A stretch of DNA of 64,000 nt from the NCBI RefSeq assembly GCF_029607905.1, contig NZ_JAPHEH010000001.1:2509530-2573529 (forward strand), given 5' to 3'. Positions within the stretch are counted from its first letter, which is position 1, and each line of letters opens with the position of its first letter. Positions 34,324 to 44,150 of the stretch are shown here, in pieces. The notes under the pieces were generated by a model. The model was not told the DNA's origin. It saw only the letters and a list, made by a program, of their open reading frames with translations, and searched no databases. This stretch comes from Thiovibrio frasassiensis (GTDB lineage: Bacteria; Desulfobacterota; Desulfobulbia; Desulfobulbales; Desulfurivibrionaceae). Made by a program: the position numbers and the translations under genes.

Positions 34324-34964
34324 CAGACAATAACGTAATTCCATTCAATCCTCTCGCCAAGCGTCATTTAGGAGAAAGTGTCGGACAGGCAATGCTCCGA
34401 CAACCGGTGATTCCCATATCCGAGCTGCAAAGCTTCGATGGCGCTGGTATATATGCGATTTATTATTCCGGCAAATTTCCGGGCTACGAAGCCATCTCCA
34501 TCCGGAACAGGAATAGCCTCTTCACCGCCCCCATCTACGTTGGGAAAGCGGTTCCAAAGGGTGCGCGCAAGGGCGGAGATTTAGAAGCGAACCCAGGCAA
34601 GGTCTTATATAACCGCTTGACGCAACACACACGTAGCATTGAGGACGCATCGAATTTAGACGTTGCGGACTTTCATTGCCGATACTTGGTTGTGGATGAC
34701 ATCTGGATACCTCTCGGAGAGTCCCTTCTCATCGCAAAATTCGGTCCTCTGTGGAACAAACTCATAGATGGCTTCGGCAACCACGATCCAGGCAAGGGAC
34801 GGCATGCTGGACTGCGACCACGATGGGATGTGCTGCATCCCGGTCGTTCCTGGGCTGAGCGATGCCAACCCCGAGAAGAAACGGCGAAGCAAATCATTCG
34901 CGAAGCAAGTGATTATTTACGCAATAATCCCCCGCCAGAAAACCTTTTAATGACTACAGCCTGA
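34320..34964 (+). CDS. Eco29kI-family restriction endonuclease (GIY-YIG)
   Basis: This 214-residue type II restriction enzyme is of the GIY-YIG class. The pieces are GIYAIYYSG, PIYVGKAVPKGARKGG, then Arg and His in LYNRLTQHTRSI, Glu in LGESLLIAKFGPLWN and Asn in DGFGNHDPGKGR. These match the active-site Tyr, Tyr, Arg, His, Glu and Asn of Eco29kI, which cuts CCGCGG. The start overlaps the methyltransferase stop by four bases. All key residues are present, so the system could be active. Confidence 0.88.
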   Translation: MTDNNVIPFNPLAKRHLGESVGQAMLRQPVIPISELQSFDGAGIYAIYYSGKFPGYEAISIRNRNSLFTAPIYVGKAVPKGARKGGDLEANPGKVLYNRLTQHTRSIEDASNLDVADFHCRYLVVDDIWIPLGESLLIAKFGPLWNKLIDGFGNHDPGKGRHAGLRPRWDVLHPGRSWAERCQPREETAKQIIREASDYLRNNPPPENLLMTTA

Positions 34965-35058
34965 GCGTTTGCAGAGGCATGGGGACTGGTTTGACAGTTC
35001 CAGGAAAAAGGGATTATTTTTTTGCCAAACGCCATCCACTTTAGCCGGACAACCTCAC

Positions 35059-36858
35059 TCAAGCTGTCAATTTTTCTCCAAGCCCAGAAGCCCGCTCCAC
35101 CCTCCTGCCCACCGCCACCTCAATCTCCTGTGGCCGCCCGACCAAGGCAACCTGACGCCGGGCCCGGCTGATCCCGGTATAGAGGAGTTCCCTGCTCAAG
35201 AGGGCTGAATCCTCTCCAGGCAGGACCAGGGCAACGCGCTCAAATTCCGAGCCCTGGCTCTTGTGGATGGTCATGGCAAAGGCTGTTTCATGCGCAGGCA
35301 CCTGGCGCAGGGAATAGGAGCGAACCCCCTCCCTGCCTTCCGAAAAGAAAAAGGCCTTGAGCCCCTCGCCATCTTCCGCATCCCAGAGGATGCCGGTCTC
35401 GCCGTTAAAGAGGCGCAAGGGGTAGGAGTTGGCTTGGATCAGCACCGGTCTGCCCCGGTACCACGGGGTATTCGGATCGATCAACCCCTGAAGGGCGAGG
35501 ACCTTTTCCGCATACCGGTTCAGAGACGAGACCCCCATCGGCCCGCTCCGGTGAGCGCAGAGGATGCGGAATTGTTCAAACAACTCAAGGGCCGCAAGAG
35601 GATCCTTCGCTTCCAGAAAGGGGCGGTATCCGGCCAGGATCATCTCCGCCAGGGGATGGGTCGGATCCCCCTGCAGCAGAGGCGGCAACAGGCTGACTTC
35701 CGCTGAGCCTTTTTGCGCAAGAGAAACCACCTCATCGGGCTTGCCAGCATGGATTGCCCTGGCCAGCGCACCAATCCCTTCCTGGGAAGAGTAACGGAAA
35801 CTTTCCGTCAGCCGGACAACGCAGCGGGCCAAAGGATTGTCTCCGATCCCGAAACCATCGTCCAGGACCGCAGCGCAGATATCCCCCAAGATGGAGCCCG
35901 CCTCCACCGAGGCGAGCTGATCCTTGTCGCCGAGCAGGACAAGACGGGCGGTGGGCGGGACTGCGGCAAAGAGCTTGGCCATGAGGGCCACGTCGATCAT
36001 CGAGGCCTCATCGACCACCACCACCTCGCATGGCAAGGGGTTTTCCCGGTTATAGCGGAAGGTGGTCGGGGTTTCCGGCCGATAGCCCAGGGCCCGGTGG
36101 ATGGTGGAGGCCTTACCGGGCATGGCGGCAGAGAGCTCCGGCAACATCCCCTCCCCCTTTTTTTGCTGCAACGACTCGGTGAGCCGGGCCGCTGCCTTGC
36201 CGGTGGGGGCCAGGAGCAAGATGCGCGGTGGTGGTTCTCCCGAGGCCTGGGCATAGAGCAAGAGCAGGGCCAGATATTTCGTAACCAGGGTGGTTTTACC
36301 GGTGCCGGGGCCGCCGGTGATCAAGCCCAGCCTTTGGCGAAAGATCCCACTGCACGCCTCGCGTTGCGGAGCATCCTGCTCCGTGGCGGGGAAGAGCTGG
36401 ACAAGACAGGTTGCAAGCAGATCCTCCTGCACCGGTACGGGGTTTGCCGCCCGTACGCGAATCTCCTGGACCAGCTCCTCCTCGTAGAGCCAGTAGCGTT
36501 GCAGGTAGAGCCGATCCCCTTCGAGCACCAGCGGGGCAAGGCTCCCATCCCGGCTCACCAGAGGGCTTTCCTGCAATTCGACAACCAGTTCTGCCAACGA
36601 GGGAAATTGCAACCTTCCGGGTTCATCGTTGTTTCCCCCTCTCCCTAACCCTCCCCCGCCGGGGGGGAGGGAACTTTCCAGCAACCGTTTGAGATCAAGG
36701 CAGACATGGCCATTGGCCACGGATTTACGGGTAAGGGCGGCAAGAACTAGGGTTCGGTGAGGAGCGGAGGGAGCAAGCCGCTGCAGGGTTCTGACAAAAT
36801 AGCGGTCGAACTGGTCCAACATCCCACTGGCAATGAGCTGTTCAATCTCCCTGATCAT
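35059..36858 (-). CDS. recD: Exodeoxyribonuclease V alpha chain
   Basis: This 599-residue RecD is the 5'-3' helicase of RecBCD. It has Walker A GGPGTGKTT, Walker B VVVDEASMID, the GDKDQLASVEAG motif and the C-terminal helicase motifs (FAMTIHKSQGSEFE, LLYTGISRARRQVALVG). I chose the ATG at 36858, after GGAGAG. Residues around 62-75 (LPPGGGGLGRGGN) come from a palindromic DNA element inserted in frame and are not part of the family. A 157-base gap separates it from recB. Confidence 0.94.
   Translation of the reverse strand: MIREIEQLIASGMLDQFDRYFVRTLQRLAPSAPHRTLVLAALTRKSVANGHVCLDLKRLLESSLPPGGGGLGRGGNNDEPGRLQFPSLAELVVELQESPLVSRDGSLAPLVLEGDRLYLQRYWLYEEELVQEIRVRAANPVPVQEDLLATCLVQLFPATEQDAPQREACSGIFRQRLGLITGGPGTGKTTLVTKYLALLLLYAQASGEPPPRILLLAPTGKAAARLTESLQQKKGEGMLPELSAAMPGKASTIHRALGYRPETPTTFRYNRENPLPCEVVVVDEASMIDVALMAKLFAAVPPTARLVLLGDKDQLASVEAGSILGDICAAVLDDGFGIGDNPLARCVVRLTESFRYSSQEGIGALARAIHAGKPDEVVSLAQKGSAEVSLLPPLLQGDPTHPLAEMILAGYRPFLEAKDPLAALELFEQFRILCAHRSGPMGVSSLNRYAEKVLALQGLIDPNTPWYRGRPVLIQANSYPLRLFNGETGILWDAEDGEGLKAFFFSEGREGVRSYSLRQVPAHETAFAMTIHKSQGSEFERVALVLPGEDSALLSRELLYTGISRARRQVALVGRPQEIEVAVGRRVERASGLGEKLTA
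36635..36671. repeat. Palindromic C/G-rich element inserted in recD
   Basis: The block from CCCCCTCTCCCTAACCC to GGGGGGGAGGG is of the kind that occurs as a dispersed intergenic repeat in many proteobacterial genomes. Here it lies inside recD and keeps the reading frame open. Confidence 0.65.
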
Positions 36859-37015
36859 GATAATCGCTCTCCGAAGGCACAAAATTTCCGACTGCCCCAG
36901 AATTGTAACCGTTCAGCAGTGCCGTAGATGCGCAAAAGAGGTCTGCCCGCTATACACCCTGTATGCGGGCCAGGCCGATGACAAAGCAGATGCGGTGCTG
37001 CTGGACGGTTATTGA

Positions 37016-40000
37016 TCATAACCCCTCCCCTGCCAGACTCTGAAATATCTCCGAGAGCTGTTCGATGCGGGCCAGGGGGGGCAGGTCTGCAAACACCCCG
37101 AATTCCGAACCGAAGTCCGGGTGCATCCCCTTGAAAAAGAGGTAGAAGACGCCGCCGAAATCCCGCTCGTACACATAACCCGGCAAGCGGCAGCTCAGAT
37201 AGCGGTGCAGGGCCACGGTGTAGATGTGGTACTGGAGGAAATAATGATGGTGGGCCATGGCCGCAGGCAGTTTCTCCCTGGCGTAATCATCCCGGCTGTC
37301 GCCGAGATGGTTGCTCTTGTAATCCAGCAGATACCATTTGCCGTTCACAACGCAGACCAGATCGATAAACCCCTTGAGAAAGCCGCGCAGGGGGATAAAG
37401 CGCAAGGCGCGCAGACTCTCGACATACCCGGCGGGAATCCCCTGGGGATGGTCGATAAAGGGCCGGGCCAGCAGCTCGGCGGAGAGGCTGGCCTCCTCGC
37501 CCAAGCCTGCGCCCACCGGAAAGGTGAAAGGCATCTCGTTGAGCCGCTGGCCGTCGGGAAGATCGCCGAGACAAAAGGAATCCGTTGCGCAGAGCGGGGT
37601 TTTGAGCACCTCAGCAAAGGCCCGGCAGACCGGGGCAAGCCACTGCTGCTCCGGATAGCCGTAAAAACGGAGCTGTTCCCGCACCAGCTCCCGCAACAGA
37701 GCGGGGTTCTCTTGCGGAAAGGAGGTTAATTCAAAAAGGGTATGAAAAAAGTTGCCGGCCACCGGTCCCTTGGGAAACTGGGCCAGGGAAATCAGCGCAA
37801 CGGGGGAAATCTCCACCACCTGCTCGGAAACCGTTCCTTCCTCCGCCGCTCCTTCCGGCTCCATCTCCCCCGGGTCATGGCTGCTCTGCGCGGTGAGATG
37901 GGAAAAACTGCCGATCCGCCAGACCTGGGCCTGCTTGCGCACCGCGGTGCGACAGGTCAGCTCCGCCGGCGCAGTCGGCTTGGCTGCTTCGCCCGTCGCA
38001 GCCGTGCCCGGTTGCAGCTGCCGCACCTGCCACCCTTCGCTGGCCTTGGCCCGAGCCTGCAGCCGCGCCAACAGCTCCGGGCCGGTGCACCCTTTGAGCT
38101 GTTCCTGCAACCCCTCCGGGCTGCCCGCAGCTTCGGGCTCCGCCTGATCGCCATGGAGAAGCCAGGCCAGGCCGCTGGAATCGTAGCCGGAGACCGGCGC
38201 CCAGAGGATATGGCAGCTATGCCGGGCCCGGGTCATGGCGACATAGGCAAGGCGCAGCTCTTCGGCAAAGCGCTCACCCGCCGCCAGAGCCCGGGCCGCC
38301 TCATCGGGAAAGAGGACGATCCTCCCCTGCCAGTCAGCCTTAGGATCGTGCAGGGAGACAAAGGGCTGCTTGGATGTGCCGGAGCCGCCCAGGCAGAGAT
38401 AGGGGCAATAGACGATCGGGTACTCAAGCCCCTTGCTGCGGTGGATGGTGACCAGCTGCACCGCATCCTCATCGCTTTCCAAACGCAGCTCCGCCTCTTC
38501 GCCGCTCTCGCCCGCGCTAAGGGTCTGGCTGAGCCAGTCCACCAGCATCTCCGGGCTGAAATGATTCCGGCTCTCCGTATCCTGGAGCAGTTCAGCCAGA
38601 TGCCGCAGATTGGTCAATCTCCGCTCGCCATCCTCGAACAACAGCAGCCTGCCGGTAACCCCATGCTCCTGCCAGACCGCCAGGAGCATCCGCATGACCC
38701 CGTTTTTCTGCCAGACCTCCTGCCAGGCCGCCGCCCGCCCCATGCGTGCGTAGAGTTCGGATTCCGCCTGGTTGAGGCGGTCCAGATCATTGCCGCTGAA
38801 GCCAAGCATCGTGGTGGCAAGCGCCTTGCGGAGCAGCTGTTCGTTGCCCGGTTCGGCCACCGCCGCGAGTAACCGCAGGCATTCCTGCGCCTCGGTACTC
38901 CCCCAGACACTGGCCTTACTCTGGAGCACCCCGTTGATTCCCCTGGACCGCAAGGCCGCCTGGATCTCCGCGGCCTGGGTGTTGGTGCGGACCAGCACGG
39001 CAATGTCCCCGGCGCGAACGGAGCGCGCCCCGATCCTCGTATCGCCTCCAAGGAGCCCGGCGATATCGCCGGCCACCAGATCCGGAATCAAGGGTTCAAG
39101 CTGTTTCTTGACCAGTCGTTTCCCCTTTACTCCGCAGAGGTCCTCGGGCAGGGTGAGAAACTGCAGGGGTCCCGAACCGAGGCTCGGGGAATGCCAGAGG
39201 TTTTCCGCCCCGGGGCGCGCCTCGACCTGGGCGTAGCTGATCCGGCCATCGACAAAGGGATGGGCCAATCCGCCGAAGAGAGCATTCAGCGCCGCAACCA
39301 TCCCCCGGTCGGCCCGCCAGTTGGTGGTCATGGTATGTTTTTCAGATTCCGCCTGACCGGCGGCCCCGAGGTAGGCGTAGATATCCGCGCCCCGGAAACC
39401 GTAGATCGCCTGCTTGGGATCGCCGATCAGGAAAAGCGCTTCCGCTCCCCCATGCCCATAGATGGTCCGGAAGATGCGGTACTGGACCGGATCGGTGTCC
39501 TGAAACTCATCGATGAGCGCCACCGGGAAACGGCTGCGGATCGCCTGGGCAAGTGAAGCGCCCTGCACCCCCCGCAAGGCCCGGTCCAGCCCGGTGAGGA
39601 GTTCATCAAAGGATTGCTGTTGACCGGCCAGCAGACGTTTGGGCAGTTCCGCCCGGATAGAGCGCGCCGCCCCTGCAAGGAACCGCGCCTGACAGCTGGC
39701 GCCCATGACCTCGGTCTGGGCGAGCAATCGGCCCCAGAGCTCGAAGAAGGGATTGCTCTGCACCACCCCTTTTTTCAGGGCGGTCGCGGTGAAGATCTTG
39801 CCGTCCGGCTGAAAGATATTTTCCCCGCCCAGCAGTTCCGTGTGGCGCGGCGGGGCAAAGGATGCCGGCTCGTCGGTGGCGAAAAAATCAGCCAGCCGGT
39901 CCAGCAAGCCATTGTCCAGCAGCGTCTTAAATGGCTTGGTCAATCCCTCTGCCTGGGCAAAGTAGTGCGCCAGCGCTTCGCGCTGCTCCTGCCAACAATC

Positions 40001-40666
40001 CCGCACCTCGGAATAGAGTCGGCAAAACTCCTGCATCAGGCCTGGGAGCTCATCCTCCGAAGAGACTTCGCCGACAATGGCAAAATCACCGTGCCGGATC
40101 GCCTCCTGGGTCAGGGAGCGCAACTGCGCAGGGGAAACACCTTGCCGCACCAGGGTCGCCAGCCGATGATCCAGATCGTAAAAAAAGCTGCTCCAGTAAT
40201 CGTCGGAGATCTCCTGCACCAGGAGTTGGGTGGCGCCGGTGAGCTCCAGTTCGAAGAGCAGCCCGGTTTCCAGGGCATGCTGCTGTAAAACCCGATGGGC
40301 GAACCCGTGGATGGTGGAGACCGCCCCCTTGTCGATATCGCTTACCGCCCGGGCAAGCAACCGGCGGTCCGCCTCATGATCGGTGCTACGCGCAAGAAGT
40401 TGACAGAGAAACGGATCCGCGCCGCCGTGTTGATCCTGAAACCCCTGCGCCGCTGTCCGCAGCCGGGTCCTGATCCGCTCATGCAGTTCGGCGGTGGCCG
40501 CCTCGGTGAAGGTGACCACCAGGATCTGCTCCACGGTCAGACGCCGCTCCAGCAAGAGCCGCAGGTAAAGGGAGGTGATGGAATAGGTCTTGCCGGTGCC
40601 GGCGCTGGCCTCGATGAGCTGCACCCCGGTACCGGCGATCAGAAGCGGATCAAAACCCCGGCTCAT
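37016..40666 (-). CDS. recB: Exodeoxyribonuclease V beta chain
   Basis: This 1216-residue RecB is the 3'-5' helicase and nuclease subunit. It has Walker A IEASAGTGKTYSI near the N-terminus, helicase motifs (VALIDEFQDTDPVQ, VTIHRSKGLEYPIVYCP) and a C-terminal nuclease domain with GFIDLV and LLDYKSNHLG, whose Asp and Lys are catalytic. It should be fully functional. Its ATG overlaps the recC stop in ATGA. Confidence 0.96.
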   Translation of the reverse strand: MSRGFDPLLIAGTGVQLIEASAGTGKTYSITSLYLRLLLERRLTVEQILVVTFTEAATAELHERIRTRLRTAAQGFQDQHGGADPFLCQLLARSTDHEADRRLLARAVSDIDKGAVSTIHGFAHRVLQQHALETGLLFELELTGATQLLVQEISDDYWSSFFYDLDHRLATLVRQGVSPAQLRSLTQEAIRHGDFAIVGEVSSEDELPGLMQEFCRLYSEVRDCWQEQREALAHYFAQAEGLTKPFKTLLDNGLLDRLADFFATDEPASFAPPRHTELLGGENIFQPDGKIFTATALKKGVVQSNPFFELWGRLLAQTEVMGASCQARFLAGAARSIRAELPKRLLAGQQQSFDELLTGLDRALRGVQGASLAQAIRSRFPVALIDEFQDTDPVQYRIFRTIYGHGGAEALFLIGDPKQAIYGFRGADIYAYLGAAGQAESEKHTMTTNWRADRGMVAALNALFGGLAHPFVDGRISYAQVEARPGAENLWHSPSLGSGPLQFLTLPEDLCGVKGKRLVKKQLEPLIPDLVAGDIAGLLGGDTRIGARSVRAGDIAVLVRTNTQAAEIQAALRSRGINGVLQSKASVWGSTEAQECLRLLAAVAEPGNEQLLRKALATTMLGFSGNDLDRLNQAESELYARMGRAAAWQEVWQKNGVMRMLLAVWQEHGVTGRLLLFEDGERRLTNLRHLAELLQDTESRNHFSPEMLVDWLSQTLSAGESGEEAELRLESDEDAVQLVTIHRSKGLEYPIVYCPYLCLGGSGTSKQPFVSLHDPKADWQGRIVLFPDEAARALAAGERFAEELRLAYVAMTRARHSCHILWAPVSGYDSSGLAWLLHGDQAEPEAAGSPEGLQEQLKGCTGPELLARLQARAKASEGWQVRQLQPGTAATGEAAKPTAPAELTCRTAVRKQAQVWRIGSFSHLTAQSSHDPGEMEPEGAAEEGTVSEQVVEISPVALISLAQFPKGPVAGNFFHTLFELTSFPQENPALLRELVREQLRFYGYPEQQWLAPVCRAFAEVLKTPLCATDSFCLGDLPDGQRLNEMPFTFPVGAGLGEEASLSAELLARPFIDHPQGIPAGYVESLRALRFIPLRGFLKGFIDLVCVVNGKWYLLDYKSNHLGDSRDDYAREKLPAAMAHHHYFLQYHIYTVALHRYLSCRLPGYVYERDFGGVFYLFFKGMHPDFGSEFGVFADLPPLARIEQLSEIFQSLAGEGL

Positions 40667-43600
40667 AGCTCCTCCATATGATTGAGCATGGGGGTAAAGA
40701 TCCGGCTGGCCAGCTCCGCAAAGGGTGGGGAGCTGGCCTCGGCATACAGGGTATAGCCCGGGGAAACGGGCAGGGTCTCAGCGAAGAGTTGCCGACAATA
40801 GGGGTCTTCCCCCTCACCAGGCGTAAAGTCGTTGCCGAGGTATTCCTCCTCTGCCTTGGCAAAGGCGTTAATCAGCAGCTCCTCCTCGCTCCCCTTTCCA
40901 TCATGCAGGGCCTGGGCAAAGACCAGCCCGCTTTTGGGGAAAAACGACAAGGGGGCACTGAGCCCCTTACCAAAAAGGGTGGCCAGATCAAGGAGTAGGC
41001 TTGTCGCCTCGGGTACCGGAGAGAACCGTAAGACCTGGGCGGTCCCCTTCTCTCGCCCCCTGCCGATCAATGTGGTTTCACAACGCTGGTCCTCCGGAGA
41101 TACGGCGGAGAGGAAAAGATGCTCAAGCCAGACTGGAAGCAGGATCTTGCCATGGAGCAGGCTGTTGGTCCAAGAGAGATGGCCGGAGGGATATCGGCCA
41201 GTTAATTCGCCGTGCAGGGTGAGATCCTGCGAAAGACGGATCTCCCGGCGCAACGGCGGAAGTTGATGATCCGTATCCCCTGGCCCATAATTAAGAAGCT
41301 CTTCCACAATGGGGCGCACGGTATCCTTGATCTCGCTGAAAACCGCCTGCGCTGCCTGGCCCAAGGGAATCCGTCCCTCCCCCCTCCAACGGGCGAGAAG
41401 GATTTTCGGGCTACCCAACCCCTCCCCTTGCATGGCGAGGAGATCCCGGCTCAGCTGGTATTTCTCCAAAGAATCGAGATGGATCGGTTCCCGATCCTGG
41501 AGCTCCCGGGTTCTCTCCTGCAGGAAAAAACCAAGCCGGTTTTCAAGAAACCAGCGGACCGGCTGCGATAAGTAGCGGCTTAGATCAGAGAGAGAAACCG
41601 AGGCAGGAGCAGCAACGGGTGGAGGCAGGGGTGCGGGCAGGAATACATATTTGCGCCGAATCCCTGTTTGTTTTGCCTGGGCCGCCCGGCAGTATTCCGC
41701 GCCGAAACTGCACAGCCTTTGGTCCGCACCGGAAAAATATTTTTGGCTGAAAGGCTGCAGGGGATGGCGGAGCACAATCCGCGCCGCCAGCGCTTTCCGG
41801 CGGGCATCAAAATCAGGCTCGGGGCTGGATGCGTCAGGCGCAAGGCTAAAGCTTTCCGCCAGGGTGTCCAGCAGCTCTTCCACCACCACGGAGGGCGGCA
41901 ACGCTTTGCCGTCTCGCAGGTTATTGCCCAGATAAAAGAGGAGGAATTTGCTGCGGCAGGCAAGCAAGGCTTCCAAGAAGATATAGCGGTCATCGTTGCG
42001 TTTGGCCCGGTCGCCCCGTTGCGGGTAGCGGGCGATCAAATCAAAGCTCTGGGGATGCTCCATCCGGGGGAAAGCCCCGTCATTCATGCCGAGCAGACAG
42101 ATAACCTTGAAGGGGATCGAGCGCATGGGCAGCATGCCGCAGAAGGTCAGCCCCCCCTCGAGAAAGCCTTGGGGGGTTGGCTGGGCGGTCAGTTTCTCCT
42201 TGAGGAGGATAGTGATCCCGTTCAGGTCCAGGGGCTGGTTGAAGCCACCATCCTGCGCCTCAAGGGTGATCTGGGCCAAACTGTCCCGAATCTTCTGCAG
42301 CTGCCAGGCCTGGGGGGAATCCGCCAGGAAAAGGGCTTGGAGCAGATCACCAAGAACATCCTGCCAGGCTGGGATCTCCATGGCGGCGGAGAGCTTTTCG
42401 CCCTGGGCAAAGAGGGTCTCGCAAAAATGGATAAAGCGGCCGGCCAGCTCCGCGCCCTGGCCCTCGATTTCCTCATAGGGCAGAATATCGCCCAGAAAAG
42501 CTCCATCGCTGCGAACCGCATAGCCCAGGGCCAGGCGATCGAAGCCGAAGCGCCAGGTGTTCTGCCGCTCTTTCGGCTGCTGCAGCTTCTCCCGGTGCAG
42601 CTCGTCAATCCCCCAGCGGATCCCGGTTTTTTCCACCCAAAGCCGGATTTTCGGCAGCTCTTCCGAGGTAAGGGAAAAATTGAGGAGGATTGCCTCGCAG
42701 GCCAGCAGCTCCAGAACCTCGGAGGCCGACATTCTCTTAGGCGCCATCTGGAGAAAACGGAAGAACACCTCGATGAGCGGGGCGCCGCTCAGCAGGGAGC
42801 GGTCCGCGATCCGGTAGGGAATAAAGCGTTTGTCCTCAAAGGGGAGACCAAAGACCGCCTCGATCAGCGGCGCGTAGGCGGCAACCTCGGGCAGCATCAC
42901 CACGATATCACGGGGGGCAAGATCGGGATCATCCTGGAACAGGCCCAGCAATTGATCCTGCAGCACCTCAACCTCGCGGAGACGGCTGTGGCAGGCGTGG
43001 ATGCGGAGGGAAGCATCGTCTTCGCTCAGTATCTGGGGAGGCTCGTTCCCGCTTGCCGGAGAGCGCTGGCTCAGATGCAGGATATCGTTCTGCACCACCT
43101 CCAGCATGGTCTGTGGCGCATCATGGGCAAGGTACTGCTCTCCCGCCTCGACATAGGAGACCGAGCCTTCAAGCACTTCTTGAAAGTCGCGGGCCATACC
43201 CCCCATGGAACCAAGAAGCGGATGGCCGACCTCCAGGTAGAGATCGGCCGGGTCGTGCCCGGCAGGCAAACGGGCCAAGGCGCGGTGCGCCTCCGCCGGG
43301 GAGTGGAGGTCGCCGAAGTACCCTTCCGCCGGAGAAAAAAGATGCAGATGCACCGGCAGGATCTGCGCCAACTCCCCCATGATGCCAAGATATACGGTGG
43401 GCAGGGTGTCGATGCCGAAGAGGGAAACCCGGGTGGGGAGAAGATGGGGAAAGGGGATGGTGCCTGCGGCCAGCCCCTGCCTGGCTCTGAGCATGAGCCG
43501 GGCCGGGGAGCAACACCCCAGCTGCGCCACCACCATGCGCCAGAGCTTGGGCTGCCAGAGATCCTCCGCCAGCTCATGACCCAAGGCCCGATTCTCGCCT

Positions 43601-44046
43601 TCCTCCCAGGCCAGGATCATCTCGGGCCGGTAGACCGCGTATTGATCAAAGAGATGGGCGATCTGCCGGGCCAGCTGGAGTTGCTTGCTCAACGGGCCAT
43701 CGGCGAGGTAGGAGGTCAGGGGAGAAAAATCGGGATCGTGGCGACACGCATCAAGAAGGGTGCAGATCACAAAGGCAAGCCTTTCCCGGCTGTACCGCTG
43801 TACCCGGTCCCCCTCTTCCCCGAGGGTTGCCCGCAGCAGCCGCTGGACAAACTGCCGGGGATGGGGAAAATCGGGATTACCCCACACCCCGAACCTGCCG
43901 GAAAGCTGCATGCCAAGCCAGGTTGCCATGCCCTTGCTTTGCACGATGATGCATTCCGGGGCAAGCGGCGAAGCAAGCGGCTCGCGCAAAACCTCGGTCA
44001 GCGAGTCCAGCAGGGATTCAACCCTGTTGGCCCGGTAAATATACAT
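40663..44046 (-). CDS. recC: Exodeoxyribonuclease V gamma chain
   Basis: This RecC subunit of about 1127 residues is the Chi-recognition part of RecBCD. It keeps the helicase-like layout without Walker motifs. The start is uncertain: the frame opens at a GTG at 44073, with ATGs at 44058 and 44046. The one at 44046 gives a family-like N-terminus (MYIYRANRVESLLDSL). It is the first gene of the recC-recB-recD operon on minus. Confidence 0.93.
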   Translation of the reverse strand: MYIYRANRVESLLDSLTEVLREPLASPLAPECIIVQSKGMATWLGMQLSGRFGVWGNPDFPHPRQFVQRLLRATLGEEGDRVQRYSRERLAFVICTLLDACRHDPDFSPLTSYLADGPLSKQLQLARQIAHLFDQYAVYRPEMILAWEEGENRALGHELAEDLWQPKLWRMVVAQLGCCSPARLMLRARQGLAAGTIPFPHLLPTRVSLFGIDTLPTVYLGIMGELAQILPVHLHLFSPAEGYFGDLHSPAEAHRALARLPAGHDPADLYLEVGHPLLGSMGGMARDFQEVLEGSVSYVEAGEQYLAHDAPQTMLEVVQNDILHLSQRSPASGNEPPQILSEDDASLRIHACHSRLREVEVLQDQLLGLFQDDPDLAPRDIVVMLPEVAAYAPLIEAVFGLPFEDKRFIPYRIADRSLLSGAPLIEVFFRFLQMAPKRMSASEVLELLACEAILLNFSLTSEELPKIRLWVEKTGIRWGIDELHREKLQQPKERQNTWRFGFDRLALGYAVRSDGAFLGDILPYEEIEGQGAELAGRFIHFCETLFAQGEKLSAAMEIPAWQDVLGDLLQALFLADSPQAWQLQKIRDSLAQITLEAQDGGFNQPLDLNGITILLKEKLTAQPTPQGFLEGGLTFCGMLPMRSIPFKVICLLGMNDGAFPRMEHPQSFDLIARYPQRGDRAKRNDDRYIFLEALLACRSKFLLFYLGNNLRDGKALPPSVVVEELLDTLAESFSLAPDASSPEPDFDARRKALAARIVLRHPLQPFSQKYFSGADQRLCSFGAEYCRAAQAKQTGIRRKYVFLPAPLPPPVAAPASVSLSDLSRYLSQPVRWFLENRLGFFLQERTRELQDREPIHLDSLEKYQLSRDLLAMQGEGLGSPKILLARWRGEGRIPLGQAAQAVFSEIKDTVRPIVEELLNYGPGDTDHQLPPLRREIRLSQDLTLHGELTGRYPSGHLSWTNSLLHGKILLPVWLEHLFLSAVSPEDQRCETTLIGRGREKGTAQVLRFSPVPEATSLLLDLATLFGKGLSAPLSFFPKSGLVFAQALHDGKGSEEELLINAFAKAEEEYLGNDFTPGEGEDPYCRQLFAETLPVSPGYTLYAEASSPPFAELASRIFTPMLNHMEEL

Positions 44047-44150
44047 GGCGCTCTTCATGACCTTATCCGGCACTCTTCGCTACAGCTACGACCGGGGAGG
44101 GCGCAACAGATGGTGTCTGGAAAAAAATGCCCCGCACAAAACAGGGAGCA

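Noticed and set aside
36833-37015. Possible 60-codon gene on plus with a Cys pair (CRRCAKEVC) between recD and recB
   Set aside because: No ribosome site, no recognised family, and its first part is antisense to the start of recD. The Cys spacing alone is not evidence.
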